Shown piece after piece: positions 53,932-62,603 of a stretch of 64,000 nucleotides of DNA (position 1 is the first letter of the stretch; each line of letters opens with the position of its first letter). This stretch comes from Sulfobacillus thermosulfidooxidans DSM 9293. Its GTDB lineage: Bacteria; Bacillota; Sulfobacillia; Sulfobacillales; Sulfobacillaceae. The stretch is taken from positions 1,411,819 to 1,475,818 of the forward strand of contig NZ_FWWY01000001.1 in the NCBI RefSeq assembly GCF_900176145.1, in the 5' to 3' direction. Position numbers and translations under genes: made by a program. Below the pieces are notes generated by a model. The model had not been told where the DNA came from, did no database searches, and saw only the letters and a list, made by a program, of their open reading frames with translations.

Positions 53932-55866
53932 TTAATGAGACCGATGAAGGGGAAAGAGGTTCGAATGTCGTTCTTCGAGCATTTTCACCGTATGAGCAAT
54001 TAATGAGGCGTAATAAGCCGCACCTTGCGGGTTTAGATGCACGCCATCAGGATAAAAATAGCTAGATTTTCCGGCACTGGCTTGGTACCAGTTCACAATG
54101 TGAACGTGGCCCGGGAATTGCTGGGCGCCTTGTGCCAGCGTGCTATTGACGATATTTTGCCAGGGCCGCGGAACCCGGGTATTGACGAAAATAATTTGGC
54201 GGTGACCGAGCGAGGCAATCAACGCGTCAAGTTGTTGCAAGGTAAACGGTCCATTCGTTCCCAGTTCGACAATAACGTAATGTCCAAGCAATCCATCCTG
54301 GCGCAATTGGGCAATGACCGCAGGCGCTTGAATGAATTGCCGACCGATTTGAGCGCTTATCACGATTCCCGGTAACAATTGGCGCAGGTAGGGCGTGGCA
54401 TCGATCATAATGGAATCGCCAATGGCGGTAATGGTGTCTTGAGAGGTTGGTGAGCTCGAGGGCAAGGCCGAAGAAGATGGCGTCTTGGTGGCTGAGGGTG
54501 AGCCCGAGGATGACGGCATATTCAATGAGGAGCTAGACTTGATAAGATTTTTTGATAAAGACGCCCACGAAGGCGAACTGTTTCCCAAAGTAAGGCCAGA
54601 GGATGATGGAACAATTTGCGTAGTGGTGACCGGATCTGCTGCTTGAACACTGGTTTTATATAAAAGGCCACTCATGGCACTGGTGTCCAGTACCACAAGC
54701 CCCAGCACCAAAATCGCTGTGGCCCATACTTTGTACGAGAGCCTTTTCCACTGGGAGAGATGAATGATTTGCTGAAAGTTTTTGTCCCAGCGCCCTTGCC
54801 GAATAGGCTGTTCAAGAAAGTGCCACGACAACGCTGCAATTCCGATACTCGCCAGAATCTGCAAAAAGCCTCGGAGGATATTGGGGGTACCCATAGTGGC
54901 TAAAGGCGTCGTGAACACAATAACCGGATAATGCCATAGATAAATACCGTAGGAACGCACACCGAGCCATCTTAATGGGCGGCTTCCTACAATCCGGGTG
55001 AGGTAGGACCAAGGAGCCGCTAGAGCCGCCACTAAGAACGCGGTCATGACCGCTAAGAACAGCATCCCACCTTGATACAGGAACGGTTGATATTCATTAG
55101 TGAAAAGAACCATGGCCACAAAGACTAACAGCCCTAACAGTCCAAGCAGGTCTATTAGGTAGCGTTGTTTTAGAGATAGAGTAGGTAGATGGCGACTCGG
55201 CCAGAGTAATGCCAGCGCAGCTCCAATCAAAAGCGCAAAAGCTCGTGTATCGGTGCCGTAATAGACGCGGTTAGGATTAGCCCCGGGATGATAGAGAATA
55301 GCCATGAGTCCTGATGAGATGAGTGCCAACATAACGACCAGGATAAGGCGCGAGTACCTCGTTTTGACAAAACGTAAAAGCCCAAGGAGGACGAGAGGCC
55401 ATAGTAGGTAAAATTGTTCTTCAACGGCTAAGGACCACAAGTGTGTGAGTGGCGAAGGGGGGCCAAATTGTGCAAAATATGAGACGTGATGATAGATATA
55501 CCACCAATTGCTGACATAAAAGAACGCAGCCAACACGTCTTGGCGGATCGCGATGACTTGATGTGGATTAAACACAATGACCCAACTCATGACAATCAAT
55601 AAGAGAGCCCACAAGGCGGGTAACAACCGCCGTGCCCGGCGCACCCAAAAATGGCGAAGATTGAGATTCCCTGTTTTTTCATAATGTGCGAGTAAGAGAT
55701 CCGTAATGAGATATCCTGACAACACAAAGAACACATTGACCCCGAGTAATCCCCCAGGTGCAAAAGGCCACTCTAAATGGTAAAAAATCACGGCTAATAC
55801 CGCTAACGCGCGTAATCCATCAAGGCCGGGCATATAGCGTGCCTGACCCTCTATGGGTTTGGGCAT
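53932..55866 (-). CDS. OafA/OatA-type acyltransferase with C-terminal SGNH domain
   Basis: A 644-residue protein. The N-terminal acyltransferase-3 domain (about 1-370) has ten or so membrane helices and motifs GLDGLRALAVLAVIFYHL, GVNVFFVLSGYLIT, FWVRRARRLLPALW. After one more helix and a Ser/Pro-rich linker comes an extracellular SGNH domain: AIGDSIMID with the nucleophile Ser, VELGTNG, and YPDGVHLNPQG with Asp and His. This two-domain design O-acetylates peptidoglycan or surface polysaccharides (OatA, OafA). ATG 55866 follows GAGGTG. Its mRNA leader is highly structured. Placement near the sulfation operon suggests shared polymer modification. Confidence 0.9.
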   Translation of the reverse strand: MPKPIEGQARYMPGLDGLRALAVLAVIFYHLEWPFAPGGLLGVNVFFVLSGYLITDLLLAHYEKTGNLNLRHFWVRRARRLLPALWALLLIVMSWVIVFNPHQVIAIRQDVLAAFFYVSNWWYIYHHVSYFAQFGPPSPLTHLWSLAVEEQFYLLWPLVLLGLLRFVKTRYSRLILVVMLALISSGLMAILYHPGANPNRVYYGTDTRAFALLIGAALALLWPSRHLPTLSLKQRYLIDLLGLLGLLVFVAMVLFTNEYQPFLYQGGMLFLAVMTAFLVAALAAPWSYLTRIVGSRPLRWLGVRSYGIYLWHYPVIVFTTPLATMGTPNILRGFLQILASIGIAALSWHFLEQPIRQGRWDKNFQQIIHLSQWKRLSYKVWATAILVLGLVVLDTSAMSGLLYKTSVQAADPVTTTQIVPSSSGLTLGNSSPSWASLSKNLIKSSSSLNMPSSSGSPSATKTPSSSALPSSSPTSQDTITAIGDSIMIDATPYLRQLLPGIVISAQIGRQFIQAPAVIAQLRQDGLLGHYVIVELGTNGPFTLQQLDALIASLGHRQIIFVNTRVPRPWQNIVNSTLAQGAQQFPGHVHIVNWYQASAGKSSYFYPDGVHLNPQGAAYYASLIAHTVKMLEERHSNLFPLHRSH

Positions 55867-56293
55867 GATATTCACCTCACGAACTTTCCCAAGAAGACCA
55901 TGACAAGAGTCCCAAAAGAAGGGCTTCGAACCTCGAATACCTACGCCGAGTCCCCGAGGCTTTGCACCTCGGCGCCTGCTTCACTAATGTAACGCCAGTC
56001 TCTTGGGTAATGTTACGGGCCTGATGCCGTGCCCGAAAAAATATTTGGTTCATTATGGTGCCGGGCAAGAGGCTACAGATTCCTCCCAAGCATACGCTCC
56101 TACTTCAGGTGTTTAGAACGCTAAAACGGGTTTGAAAGAGATGATTTTCCCGATCATAAAAAGGTCCCCGACTCAATCTGTCTACCCGGAAGCGCATGCT
56201 CTGAGTTTTTTTTGTGGAGAGCCGGCGCGATTTATCGAAAAAAGTTCTCTTTTTGGGTATGATAGAGATCATAAAATCATGAAGGAGCGAACA
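55867..56293. other. 427-base divergent region
   Basis: One half is the structured leader of the acyltransferase gene; the other leads to the small MNT-like gene and is AT-rich. Open frames crossing it lack ribosome sites. Confidence 0.4.
55915..56035 (-). promoter_or_regulatory. Structured mRNA leader of the acyltransferase gene
   Basis: On the minus strand the leader contains CGCCGAGG TGCAAAG CCTCGG GGA CTCGGCG. CCGAGG can pair with the adjacent CCTCGG, or CGCCGAG with CTCGGCG, but not both. A further TTCGA/TCGAA stem follows, then the ribosome site. Upstream are GTAACATTA and GTTACATTA. Alternative pairing is typical of switches or attenuators. The class is not recognised. Confidence 0.4.
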
Positions 56294-56569
56294 ATGATGC
56301 GTCAAGATACCGAGGCACATATGGCCTTGTATCGCTTTGCTCACGCTTTGGCGTCGCTAGATACCTTAGACAGTCTCTATAGTATGATGATCGATACGGA
56401 TATGCACGTATGGGTCGTTTTGCACGATCTCAGTCGACCGCAAGAAGAAGCGGTATTTGACGCGCAAATTGACACAGACCCTGACTTTTTACTCACCATT
56501 CATTTCACGGACTCGCCGGATACGGTTCCGGCCAATGCTGAAAAAGTGGACCTCCGGTTGGTCGTATGA
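56294..56569 (+). CDS. Small nucleotidyltransferase-like partner protein
   Basis: A 91-residue acidic protein from ATG 56294, which follows AAGGAGCG (a second ATG is next to it). The centre DMHVWVVLHDLSRPQEEAVFDAQIDTDP has the beta-strand/helix pattern of minimal MNT-fold proteins found before small HEPN genes, but the catalytic GSxxxGxxxxxSD motif is missing. Its stop overlaps the next start by 4 bases (ATGA). I infer an antitoxin-like or regulatory partner of the HEPN-like protein. Confidence 0.55.
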   Translation: MMRQDTEAHMALYRFAHALASLDTLDSLYSMMIDTDMHVWVVLHDLSRPQEEAVFDAQIDTDPDFLLTIHFTDSPDTVPANAEKVDLRLVV

Positions 56570-56937
56570 CAAGACTTTTATCCCACGCCGATCAAGTGAT
56601 AGCCAATAACCAGCTCGCACAGCACTTAGAAATTCTCCATGTCGATCTTGTGTTAGGACATGTTAGCCGTCAATGGTTTATCACGTTGTTGTTTTATGAA
56701 TCCGTGCACTGGGTCGAAGACCAACTCCAGCAAAAAAAATATCCCCCGTCCTTCGACCACCGGACACGCAAAAAACGCTTGCGCCAAGTGTGGTTCTCCC
56801 ACAAGACGGCGATTCGTGCTTATTTACTTTTGGAACATTTTTCACGCCAAGCTCGTTATGACGGATGGATTCCAACGGATCAGGATCTTCTAGACGCTCA
56901 GGCCTATCTCCAACACGTCAAGACGTTCATCATATAA
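56566..56937 (+). CDS. Small HEPN-like protein
   Basis: A 123-residue helical protein. QWFITLLFYESVHWVEDQL (36-54), KYPPSFDHRTRKKRLRQV (58-75) and a final AYLLLEHFSRQARYDGW (85-101) match the helical pattern of small HEPN-fold proteins with an SRxARY motif. A strict Rx4-6H nuclease motif is not obvious. Translation is coupled to the preceding MNT-like gene. The pair may be a toxin-antitoxin system or nucleotide-linked regulator; activity is untested here. Confidence 0.6.
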   Translation: MTRLLSHADQVIANNQLAQHLEILHVDLVLGHVSRQWFITLLFYESVHWVEDQLQQKKYPPSFDHRTRKKRLRQVWFSHKTAIRAYLLLEHFSRQARYDGWIPTDQDLLDAQAYLQHVKTFII

Positions 56938-57122
56938 TTCCAACAGGATGCGTTCTCTTCCAGTGTGATGTTCCTCGATATCGTAATCGGTTCCGTACGT
57001 TTCCATAAAGAAACAGTTTTGTTCCACTTCCTGACGCTCTGTACTCCTTTCTGGTTTTTCTATGGAAACACCCTGATGCTCCCGTGTCATCCCTCCCCAT
57101 TCTTCATGGAGGAGGATTTTCG

Positions 57123-57502
57123 ATGAACGCTCAAGATGCACAACGCCTCGTGACCCCCCACATGGAACGCTTTTTAGACGATGGCAGAAAGAGTGGGTCG
57201 ATGATATTCGGTTTAAACTGGGGTTCTCGGGTCCCATGCCCCGGTGCCGTCATGTTCGGCATGGCAAGCGGCGTCTCTTCGATGGTGATGAGTCAAGCGA
57301 TTTGTTCGACGATCGGGTGGTTAACAGGGGGGTATCGGGTAAAAACCGCCTCCTTGAGCACATGCTTCCTTATCAAATATTGTACCAAGGATGGCGGTTT
57401 GGTGATTTTATGCGGTTTTTTGCGACTGATTGGGGGCGAAAATTATCCGACCTTTTGGGGCAGCCCCTTTTAACTAAAAGTGGTTCAAGCCGTTGGCTTT
57501 AG
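57123..57502 (+). pseudogene. Probable frameshifted small gene
   Basis: ATG 57123 has a very good GGAGGA site and begins MNAQDAQRLVTPHMERFLDD. About 20 codons on, this frame loses protein-like character, while another frame from 57182 reads WQKEWVDDIRFKLGFSG and continues smoothly to HMLPYQILYQGWRFGDFMRFFATDWGRKLSDLL and a stop at 57500-57502. Joining them near 57180 needs the gain of one base and gives about 127 residues. No family recognised. It may be a true frameshift or a non-gene. Confidence 0.4.
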
Positions 57503-58039
57503 TTAGGGATTTAACAACGGTTTACCTGGAGTCCAGTTGACAGGACATAGACCACCGGCCTGAATGGCTTGCAAGACACGCAAGGTTTCATCGACCGAAC
57601 GTCCCACATTGAGGTTATGTACTACTTCATATTCGACAATACCCTCAGGATTGATAATAAATAATCCTCGGTAGGCCGCACCTTCTTCAGGAACATAGAC
57701 CATGTAACGGCGCGATACATCATGGGTCCAGTCGCTGGCTAACGGATAACGGATTTGCCCAATGCCTCCTTGATCAGGGCTTTGTGCCATCCACGCCTTG
57801 TGAACATAAGGACTGTCCGTTGACACACCCAAAATTTCGGCATCTAACTCGTGAAACCGGTCATAGGCCTCAGACAATCCCGTGACTTCGGTTGGGCAAA
57901 CAAAGGTGAAGTCATGGGGATAGAAAAAGAGCACAAGCCATTTGCCTCGGTATTGTTCGAGACGGACATGTTCGGTTTCGCCACTTGGCATCACAGCGGG
58001 CATATCAAAAGATGGAGCGGGTTTTCCTACGAGAGCCAT
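57503..58039 (-). CDS. 2-Cys peroxiredoxin (AhpC/Prx1 type)
   Basis: A 178-residue thiol peroxidase. The peroxidatic Cys is in YPHDFTFVCPTE (about residue 49) and the resolving Cys in AGGLCPVNW near the C-terminus. It reduces H2O2 and organic peroxides, recharged by thioredoxin or a similar donor. ATG 58039 follows AAGGAGG. Its end abuts the preceding plus-strand gene. A 7-base hairpin lies in its leader. Confidence 0.93.
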   Translation of the reverse strand: MALVGKPAPSFDMPAVMPSGETEHVRLEQYRGKWLVLFFYPHDFTFVCPTEVTGLSEAYDRFHELDAEILGVSTDSPYVHKAWMAQSPDQGGIGQIRYPLASDWTHDVSRRYMVYVPEEGAAYRGLFIINPEGIVEYEVVHNLNVGRSVDETLRVLQAIQAGGLCPVNWTPGKPLLNP

Positions 58040-58365
58040 AGATATACCTCCTTGAATTTTTCTTTCTATCGGCCTGTGAGAGCTGTGACTCTCACAAAGC
58101 TAGGTTCGACATAGTGTCTCATGCCGAACATAAAGAGAATCGAGTAAGCATGTGGCTTAACCCGATAATCACGTGACTTAGGAAAATCTTTCATGCACAA
58201 ACTAGTGTAACCAATATCACCAGATTTGTGCATTACCCATCAGCATCATTATGAGGACAAGAAGAAAATATCTTGTCGGCAGAAACAGGCCGATGAAACG
58301 GCGTGTGGGGGTTGTGATACCATAGTTTTTATCTGAAGATTTCAGGCTATTTGGGGTGGGAACAA
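58040..58365. other. 326-base divergent region, peroxiredoxin and MMPL genes
   Basis: GTGAGAG (58076-58082)/CTCTCAC (58089-58095) forms a hairpin about 40 bases upstream of the peroxiredoxin start, either an operator or a leader stem. No gene. Confidence 0.4.
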
Positions 58366-60525
58366 ATGGGAAACCGGTGGATTGCCTTTTTGACCCGGCG
58401 AAAATGGTTTGTCATAGCCTTCTGGATTATCCTTTTAGGGATGACTCTACCTTTGGCGTTAAATGTGACAAAACATTTAACGGCAAATGGATTTAACCGG
58501 CCCGGCACTAATGCCACTTGGGCGACGAACCAGTTATCACGACTTCATCCGGCAAAAGCACCGGAGCCGCTTTTGATTACCGGTGTACCATTTCATCAGT
58601 TAACTATTTTGGCCCACCAAGAGCATATTACTAGCAAAACCCTTCACCCAATATCTAGAGGCCAAGTGCTCTATCTGCCAGCACCTAAAACCTCACTCGC
58701 CCAGGTTCATGCGTTTACCCACATAATTCAACAACACCATGGCCAATGGCAAGACGTAACGCAGGACACCGCAGGCAAGACGGTATCCCATGACAGTTCC
58801 AAAACGTTAGCCTTAAGTGGGATCTTGGCGCTTCCTTTTTTGGCGGTTTTGCTGTTTTTTGTCTATGGTTCTTTGGCTGCGATTGCTTTACCTTTAATTA
58901 TTGCGGCCATGGGATCTGAATTGGCATTGGCGGTTGTGTCCGTGATTGAAACGCACATTCAGCTCTCAGTCTTTTTAACAGACATTGTCAGTTTCTTGGC
59001 TTTGGGTGTGGGCATTGATTATGCCTTATTTATTAGCAACCGATTTCGTCTCGCTTTAGCCCGCGGTGAAAATGTGCCACATGCTGTGCACGAAAGCATG
59101 CGTCATGCGGGAAGGTCGGTCCTGTATTCCGGGATTGCTGTGGCATTGGCGGTGGCCGCTTTGCTTCTTGGCGGAGATGCCTATTGGAGAGGTCTGGCAC
59201 TTGGTGGGGCGATAGCAATTTTCTCGGTGCTTCTGGCGACCCATTCCTTACTGCCTGCGATTATGAGCGTAATGGGGAAGCATATTAATTGGGGCAGTCT
59301 TAAACGTGTTCCGCAATTCGGATTCTGGCGGCGTGTGGGAGATTTTGTGACCAACAAACCCGGTTTGTCGATTATCGTGAGTGTGGTCTTGCTCTTACCT
59401 CTCGCTCTCTTTGGACCGCAAATTCGTATGCAAACGCCAGCCAATTTGGCTAGCATGCTTCCCGTCAATAGCCCCATTCGCCAAGCCATTCATAAAGAGC
59501 AACAACTCTTAGGTCCAGGCAGCATTGCGCCATTGGCGGTGGTCATTGATTTACCGTCGTCTTTATCCCAGCCCTTAAGTTGGACCCAAATTTCTCACCT
59601 CACCCAGCACTTACGGTCGTTGCCTGGGGTGAAAAGTGTGGCATCTCCAACCCAAGTAGGGCTCACGTCACAGCAACTAGCCTTTTTGTTCCAACATCCC
59701 TCTTTACAATCCGAGCCCCTTAAAACCGCGTTGAGCAATTTTACCGCACCTGACTCCTCGCACCTGGTCGTGCTTTATGTGACGGCTACGACAGGCCCCG
59801 ATAATCCCAAGACCTCAGATTTGGTCCACCGCATCAATCAAAATCTTCCCAAGTGGCTGCCTAAGGGAACGAAGGCAGGAGTTGGGGGCCAAGTCCCGAT
59901 TTTACGCAGTTTTAACCAGTTAACCCATGCCAGATTACCAGCTATTATTGCGACGGCGTTGGCCGTGGCCCTGATTGTGTTGGCTCTGGCTACCGGATCC
60001 GTGGTTCAAGCTGTCTTAGGGGTACTGTTTGATGCGCTGGTGGCGTTAGCAACGGCGGGTTTACTGGTTTTGGTGGTGCAACAGGGCCGTTTCGGGTTTG
60101 AAGCCCAACCGCTGGATAGTTCCATTACGCCGTTGATCTTTGTCTTATTATTTGGGTTGTCGATGGATTATGAGGTGATTTTATTACACCGGATTCAAGA
60201 GCCCTTAAAAGAGGGGAAGCCTGTACGCCAAGCGGTGCGGCACGGCATCTCGACGACCGGTTCGATGATTACGGGGGCGGGGATGATTATGGTCGTCGTA
60301 TTTTTGGCCTTGTTAATCAGCCCGTTGCAAGTGATGAAAACACTGGCCATTGGTCTCAGTTTTGCGGTGTTGATAGATACGTGGGTGGTGCGATCCTTGT
60401 TAGTTCCCGCTACCATCACGCTTCTTAACACCAAGGCTTATTGGCCGTGGCATTTTTCTGAAGCCGTGCCAACCGATCAAGAGCCTAGGGTATTGCCCGG
60501 GCAATATCAAGAAGAAGAGCAATAA
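58366..60525 (+). CDS. MMPL/RND-superfamily transporter
   Basis: A 719-residue membrane protein with the twofold RND design: one helix, an extracellular domain, five helices, repeated. The GxxxDY proton-relay motifs are seen as GVGIDYALFISNRF and GLSMDYEVILLHRI. MMPL proteins of Gram-positive bacteria move lipids or hydrophobic compounds outward. The first extracellular loop (about 35-150) is short. ATG 58366 follows GGGGTGGGA; a TTG 15 bases upstream is a less likely start. Substrate unknown. Confidence 0.92.
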   Translation: MGNRWIAFLTRRKWFVIAFWIILLGMTLPLALNVTKHLTANGFNRPGTNATWATNQLSRLHPAKAPEPLLITGVPFHQLTILAHQEHITSKTLHPISRGQVLYLPAPKTSLAQVHAFTHIIQQHHGQWQDVTQDTAGKTVSHDSSKTLALSGILALPFLAVLLFFVYGSLAAIALPLIIAAMGSELALAVVSVIETHIQLSVFLTDIVSFLALGVGIDYALFISNRFRLALARGENVPHAVHESMRHAGRSVLYSGIAVALAVAALLLGGDAYWRGLALGGAIAIFSVLLATHSLLPAIMSVMGKHINWGSLKRVPQFGFWRRVGDFVTNKPGLSIIVSVVLLLPLALFGPQIRMQTPANLASMLPVNSPIRQAIHKEQQLLGPGSIAPLAVVIDLPSSLSQPLSWTQISHLTQHLRSLPGVKSVASPTQVGLTSQQLAFLFQHPSLQSEPLKTALSNFTAPDSSHLVVLYVTATTGPDNPKTSDLVHRINQNLPKWLPKGTKAGVGGQVPILRSFNQLTHARLPAIIATALAVALIVLALATGSVVQAVLGVLFDALVALATAGLLVLVVQQGRFGFEAQPLDSSITPLIFVLLFGLSMDYEVILLHRIQEPLKEGKPVRQAVRHGISTTGSMITGAGMIMVVVFLALLISPLQVMKTLAIGLSFAVLIDTWVVRSLLVPATITLLNTKAYWPWHFSEAVPTDQEPRVLPGQYQEEEQ

Positions 60526-60858
60526 ACCAATGGGTCAAGTGATTAATAGACGCATCGGGAATCCTGTGTGTCTCTCAAACAACCGTAGAGGAAATACGAA
60601 AAAATGGTGTCTATGTTAGCAAGGCATTGAGGATTCCGCATGACAACCCATGCTGTGCAGGGAATCCTTCCTAGAGATGACTGAGCCAGTGAGAAAGGTT
60701 AAGTAGTCCACGAAAAAATCCATGAGATGCCGCTTGAGACCGACCAAAAGACTGCATCAATTCCAATAGGGCGATATTCTTAATCTCATCTTCAATACGC
60801 ACGTGCGTCTGACGGATGGTCATGGTTGCGTAAAAGATGATGAGGGAGGATTGAAACA
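60526..60858. other. 333-base gap
   Basis: Holds the hairpin at 60630-60668. A 66-codon minus-strand open frame at 60671-60871 is not supported by a ribosome site. The secreted-protein gene promoter is presumably near 60800. Confidence 0.35.
60630..60668 (+). terminator. Possible terminator after the MMPL gene
   Basis: AGGATTCC/GGAATCCT with an inner GCATG/CATGC stem, followed by TCCTAGAG; no T run. Confidence 0.45.
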
Positions 60859-61593
60859 ATGGCAAGATCACGGTGGAAAATGATGTTCAGTCAACCTGGG
60901 ATAAAAATCACGGCGCTTAGCATGATGTCATTTCTTGGGGTTTTCTCAGTAGGGTCTATGGCTTTGGCGGCTTCGCCCCCTACACCTCCAGGCTCGAATT
61001 TTTCACTCACAAAATTTTCGGCTACTCCAAGTGGGTCATCAACGACCTATACTTTAACTCTGACTGTTGCTCAGACTAGTGCCGATGGCAGCGATTTCGG
61101 GACGGGAGCCAATAGCACGCAAACGGAAGTGCACGCATTTCCTCCTACGATATACCTGGTCTTGCGTACAGCGAATGGGAATATCGTCGATAATACGGCA
61201 ACCAGTCCCTTGGCGGCGACATTGATCTCGAGCACGCCAGCAACGGGTATTACGTATGATAAAAATGAAACCGGATCCGTTTATGCTACGGCCCAGTACC
61301 GTGTGACGATGCCCCAAAACACGGCGTCTTCAGACACGCTGGAAATCTACCCGTATACTGCGGCACCTGGGTCTGCCTTCTCAAATACGCAGTACGTTTT
61401 TCGGATGGGGGCAAGTAATGATGCCTCGTTTGCCGATGATATTGTTAGTGGTGTCACGACTGTGGGAACATTGCCTGTCGGTCAGCTGCCAGAAGTGCCT
61501 TATGCTGCTGGACTTCCTGCTTTGGGATTGGCTGTTGTGTTAATGAGTTGGTGGAGTCGCCAGCGATATGCCAAAGTATCTAAAATATCATAA
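60859..61593 (+). CDS. Exported protein with tripartite C-terminal sorting-like tail
   Basis: A 244-residue protein. Signal peptide about 1-38 ending MALAA; the mature body is a Ser/Thr/Ala-rich beta-sheet-type domain with no Cys. The C-terminus has a short motif (LPEVPYAAGLPALG), one hydrophobic helix (LAVVLMSWW) and a basic end (SRQRYAKVSK). That motif-helix-basic order is the plan of sortase, PEP-CTERM and archaeosortase-type substrates, but the motif is not LPXTG. It may be cleaved by an unidentified sorting enzyme or simply anchored. ATG 60859 has GGGAGGATT upstream; a later ATG at residue 8-9 is possible. Confidence 0.65.
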   Translation: MARSRWKMMFSQPGIKITALSMMSFLGVFSVGSMALAASPPTPPGSNFSLTKFSATPSGSSTTYTLTLTVAQTSADGSDFGTGANSTQTEVHAFPPTIYLVLRTANGNIVDNTATSPLAATLISSTPATGITYDKNETGSVYATAQYRVTMPQNTASSDTLEIYPYTAAPGSAFSNTQYVFRMGASNDASFADDIVSGVTTVGTLPVGQLPEVPYAAGLPALGLAVVLMSWWSRQRYAKVSKIS

Positions 61594-61691
61594 CAACTCG
61601 ACTTAATTTTTCTCCCAGTGGTGAGACAAGATGCGCGAGCCCTCTTTACTGAATACGTTGAATCAAGACGATTGAGTGAGGAGGGCATAGG

Positions 61692-62567
61692 GTGTTTACA
61701 CTCGCATTGTCAGGAGGCGGCTTATTAGGTGCCGCGCATTTAGGAGTATTGGAGGTTTTGGCGGAAAAAGGCGTGAAGCCTATCGCTGTGGCGGGAACTT
61801 CAGCAGGGGGACTCGTTGCTTCCCTCGTCGCTGCTCAGGTTCCGGTGTCCACCATGATTGCCTGGGCCAAAGATGTCACGAGTCATCCCTGGGATTTTTT
61901 CGATTTGAATATTAAGGGGTTGGTCGAGGAGATTTGGCCGGATGATCATGAGCCTGCGACCGGTCTCGTCAATCCCGAAAAGTTTTTAAAAAGCCTTATT
62001 CGTTTAGCCCCAGGCATCAATACGATTAGCGATTGGAAATTGCCGTGCACGATCATTTCCGTGGATATTGCCACCATGGTACCCGTGGCATTTAGTCCCG
62101 TTCCCGGTTTACAGTCCCCTGAACCCGGTTGGCAGATTATTTCCCAAGCGGATTTACTCTGGGCTCTAAATGCGACTATGGCGATGCCGGGCTTATTTGA
62201 CGCGGTGCGCCGGGGAACGCATTTGTATGTTGATGGGGGCATTGCCAATACCTTGCCGAGTGACTGGGCTTACCAGTTAAGCCCCTCCCCTGTGTTAGCG
62301 GTCAATGTGGCGCCGACCACCGTGGTCAATGGCGAGCATATGGGAATTGCTGATATTTTGTCACGATCAGAATCCTTTGTCACCCAATACTTATCGAATG
62401 TGGAAAATCGGGGCTATCCGGTTTTAACGATTAGTCCCCCGACCGAAGGCACGCCCTTCTTTGGATTTCATGATTATGATCACCTTGTAGAAATTGGTCG
62501 TCAAACCGCCCTCAACGCATGGCCACAAATTGAAGCCTTCATCTCTACCCCATTCCCAAAGTCATAG
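61692..62567 (+). CDS. Patatin-like phospholipase
   Basis: A 291-residue lipid acyl hydrolase. The oxyanion loop is SGGGLLGAAHLG (7-18), the nucleophile elbow GTSAGG with Ser37, and the catalytic Asp in YVDGGIANT (about 180). Enzymes of this type cleave phospholipids or other acyl esters. GTG 61692 follows GAGGAGGG. No signal peptide. About 100 bases separate it from the exported protein gene, so cotranscription is possible. Confidence 0.92.
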   Translation: MFTLALSGGGLLGAAHLGVLEVLAEKGVKPIAVAGTSAGGLVASLVAAQVPVSTMIAWAKDVTSHPWDFFDLNIKGLVEEIWPDDHEPATGLVNPEKFLKSLIRLAPGINTISDWKLPCTIISVDIATMVPVAFSPVPGLQSPEPGWQIISQADLLWALNATMAMPGLFDAVRRGTHLYVDGGIANTLPSDWAYQLSPSPVLAVNVAPTTVVNGEHMGIADILSRSESFVTQYLSNVENRGYPVLTISPPTEGTPFFGFHDYDHLVEIGRQTALNAWPQIEAFISTPFPKS

Positions 62568-62603
62568 CGGACTGGAGCTAGATGAAGGCGTTATGGATTA
62601 CCC

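Noticed and set aside
55915-56035. Cyclic di-GMP (GEMM) or glycine riboswitch
   Set aside because: Only the GCAAAGCC and GGCGCCGA stretches look similar; the other conserved segments of either class are absent.
56890-57237. Minus-strand open frame overlapping the HEPN-like gene
   Set aside because: The best start sits directly on its purine-rich site with no spacing, and it overlaps a better-supported gene.
60671-60871. 66-codon minus-strand open frame
   Set aside because: No ribosome site; likely promoter DNA of the exported protein gene.
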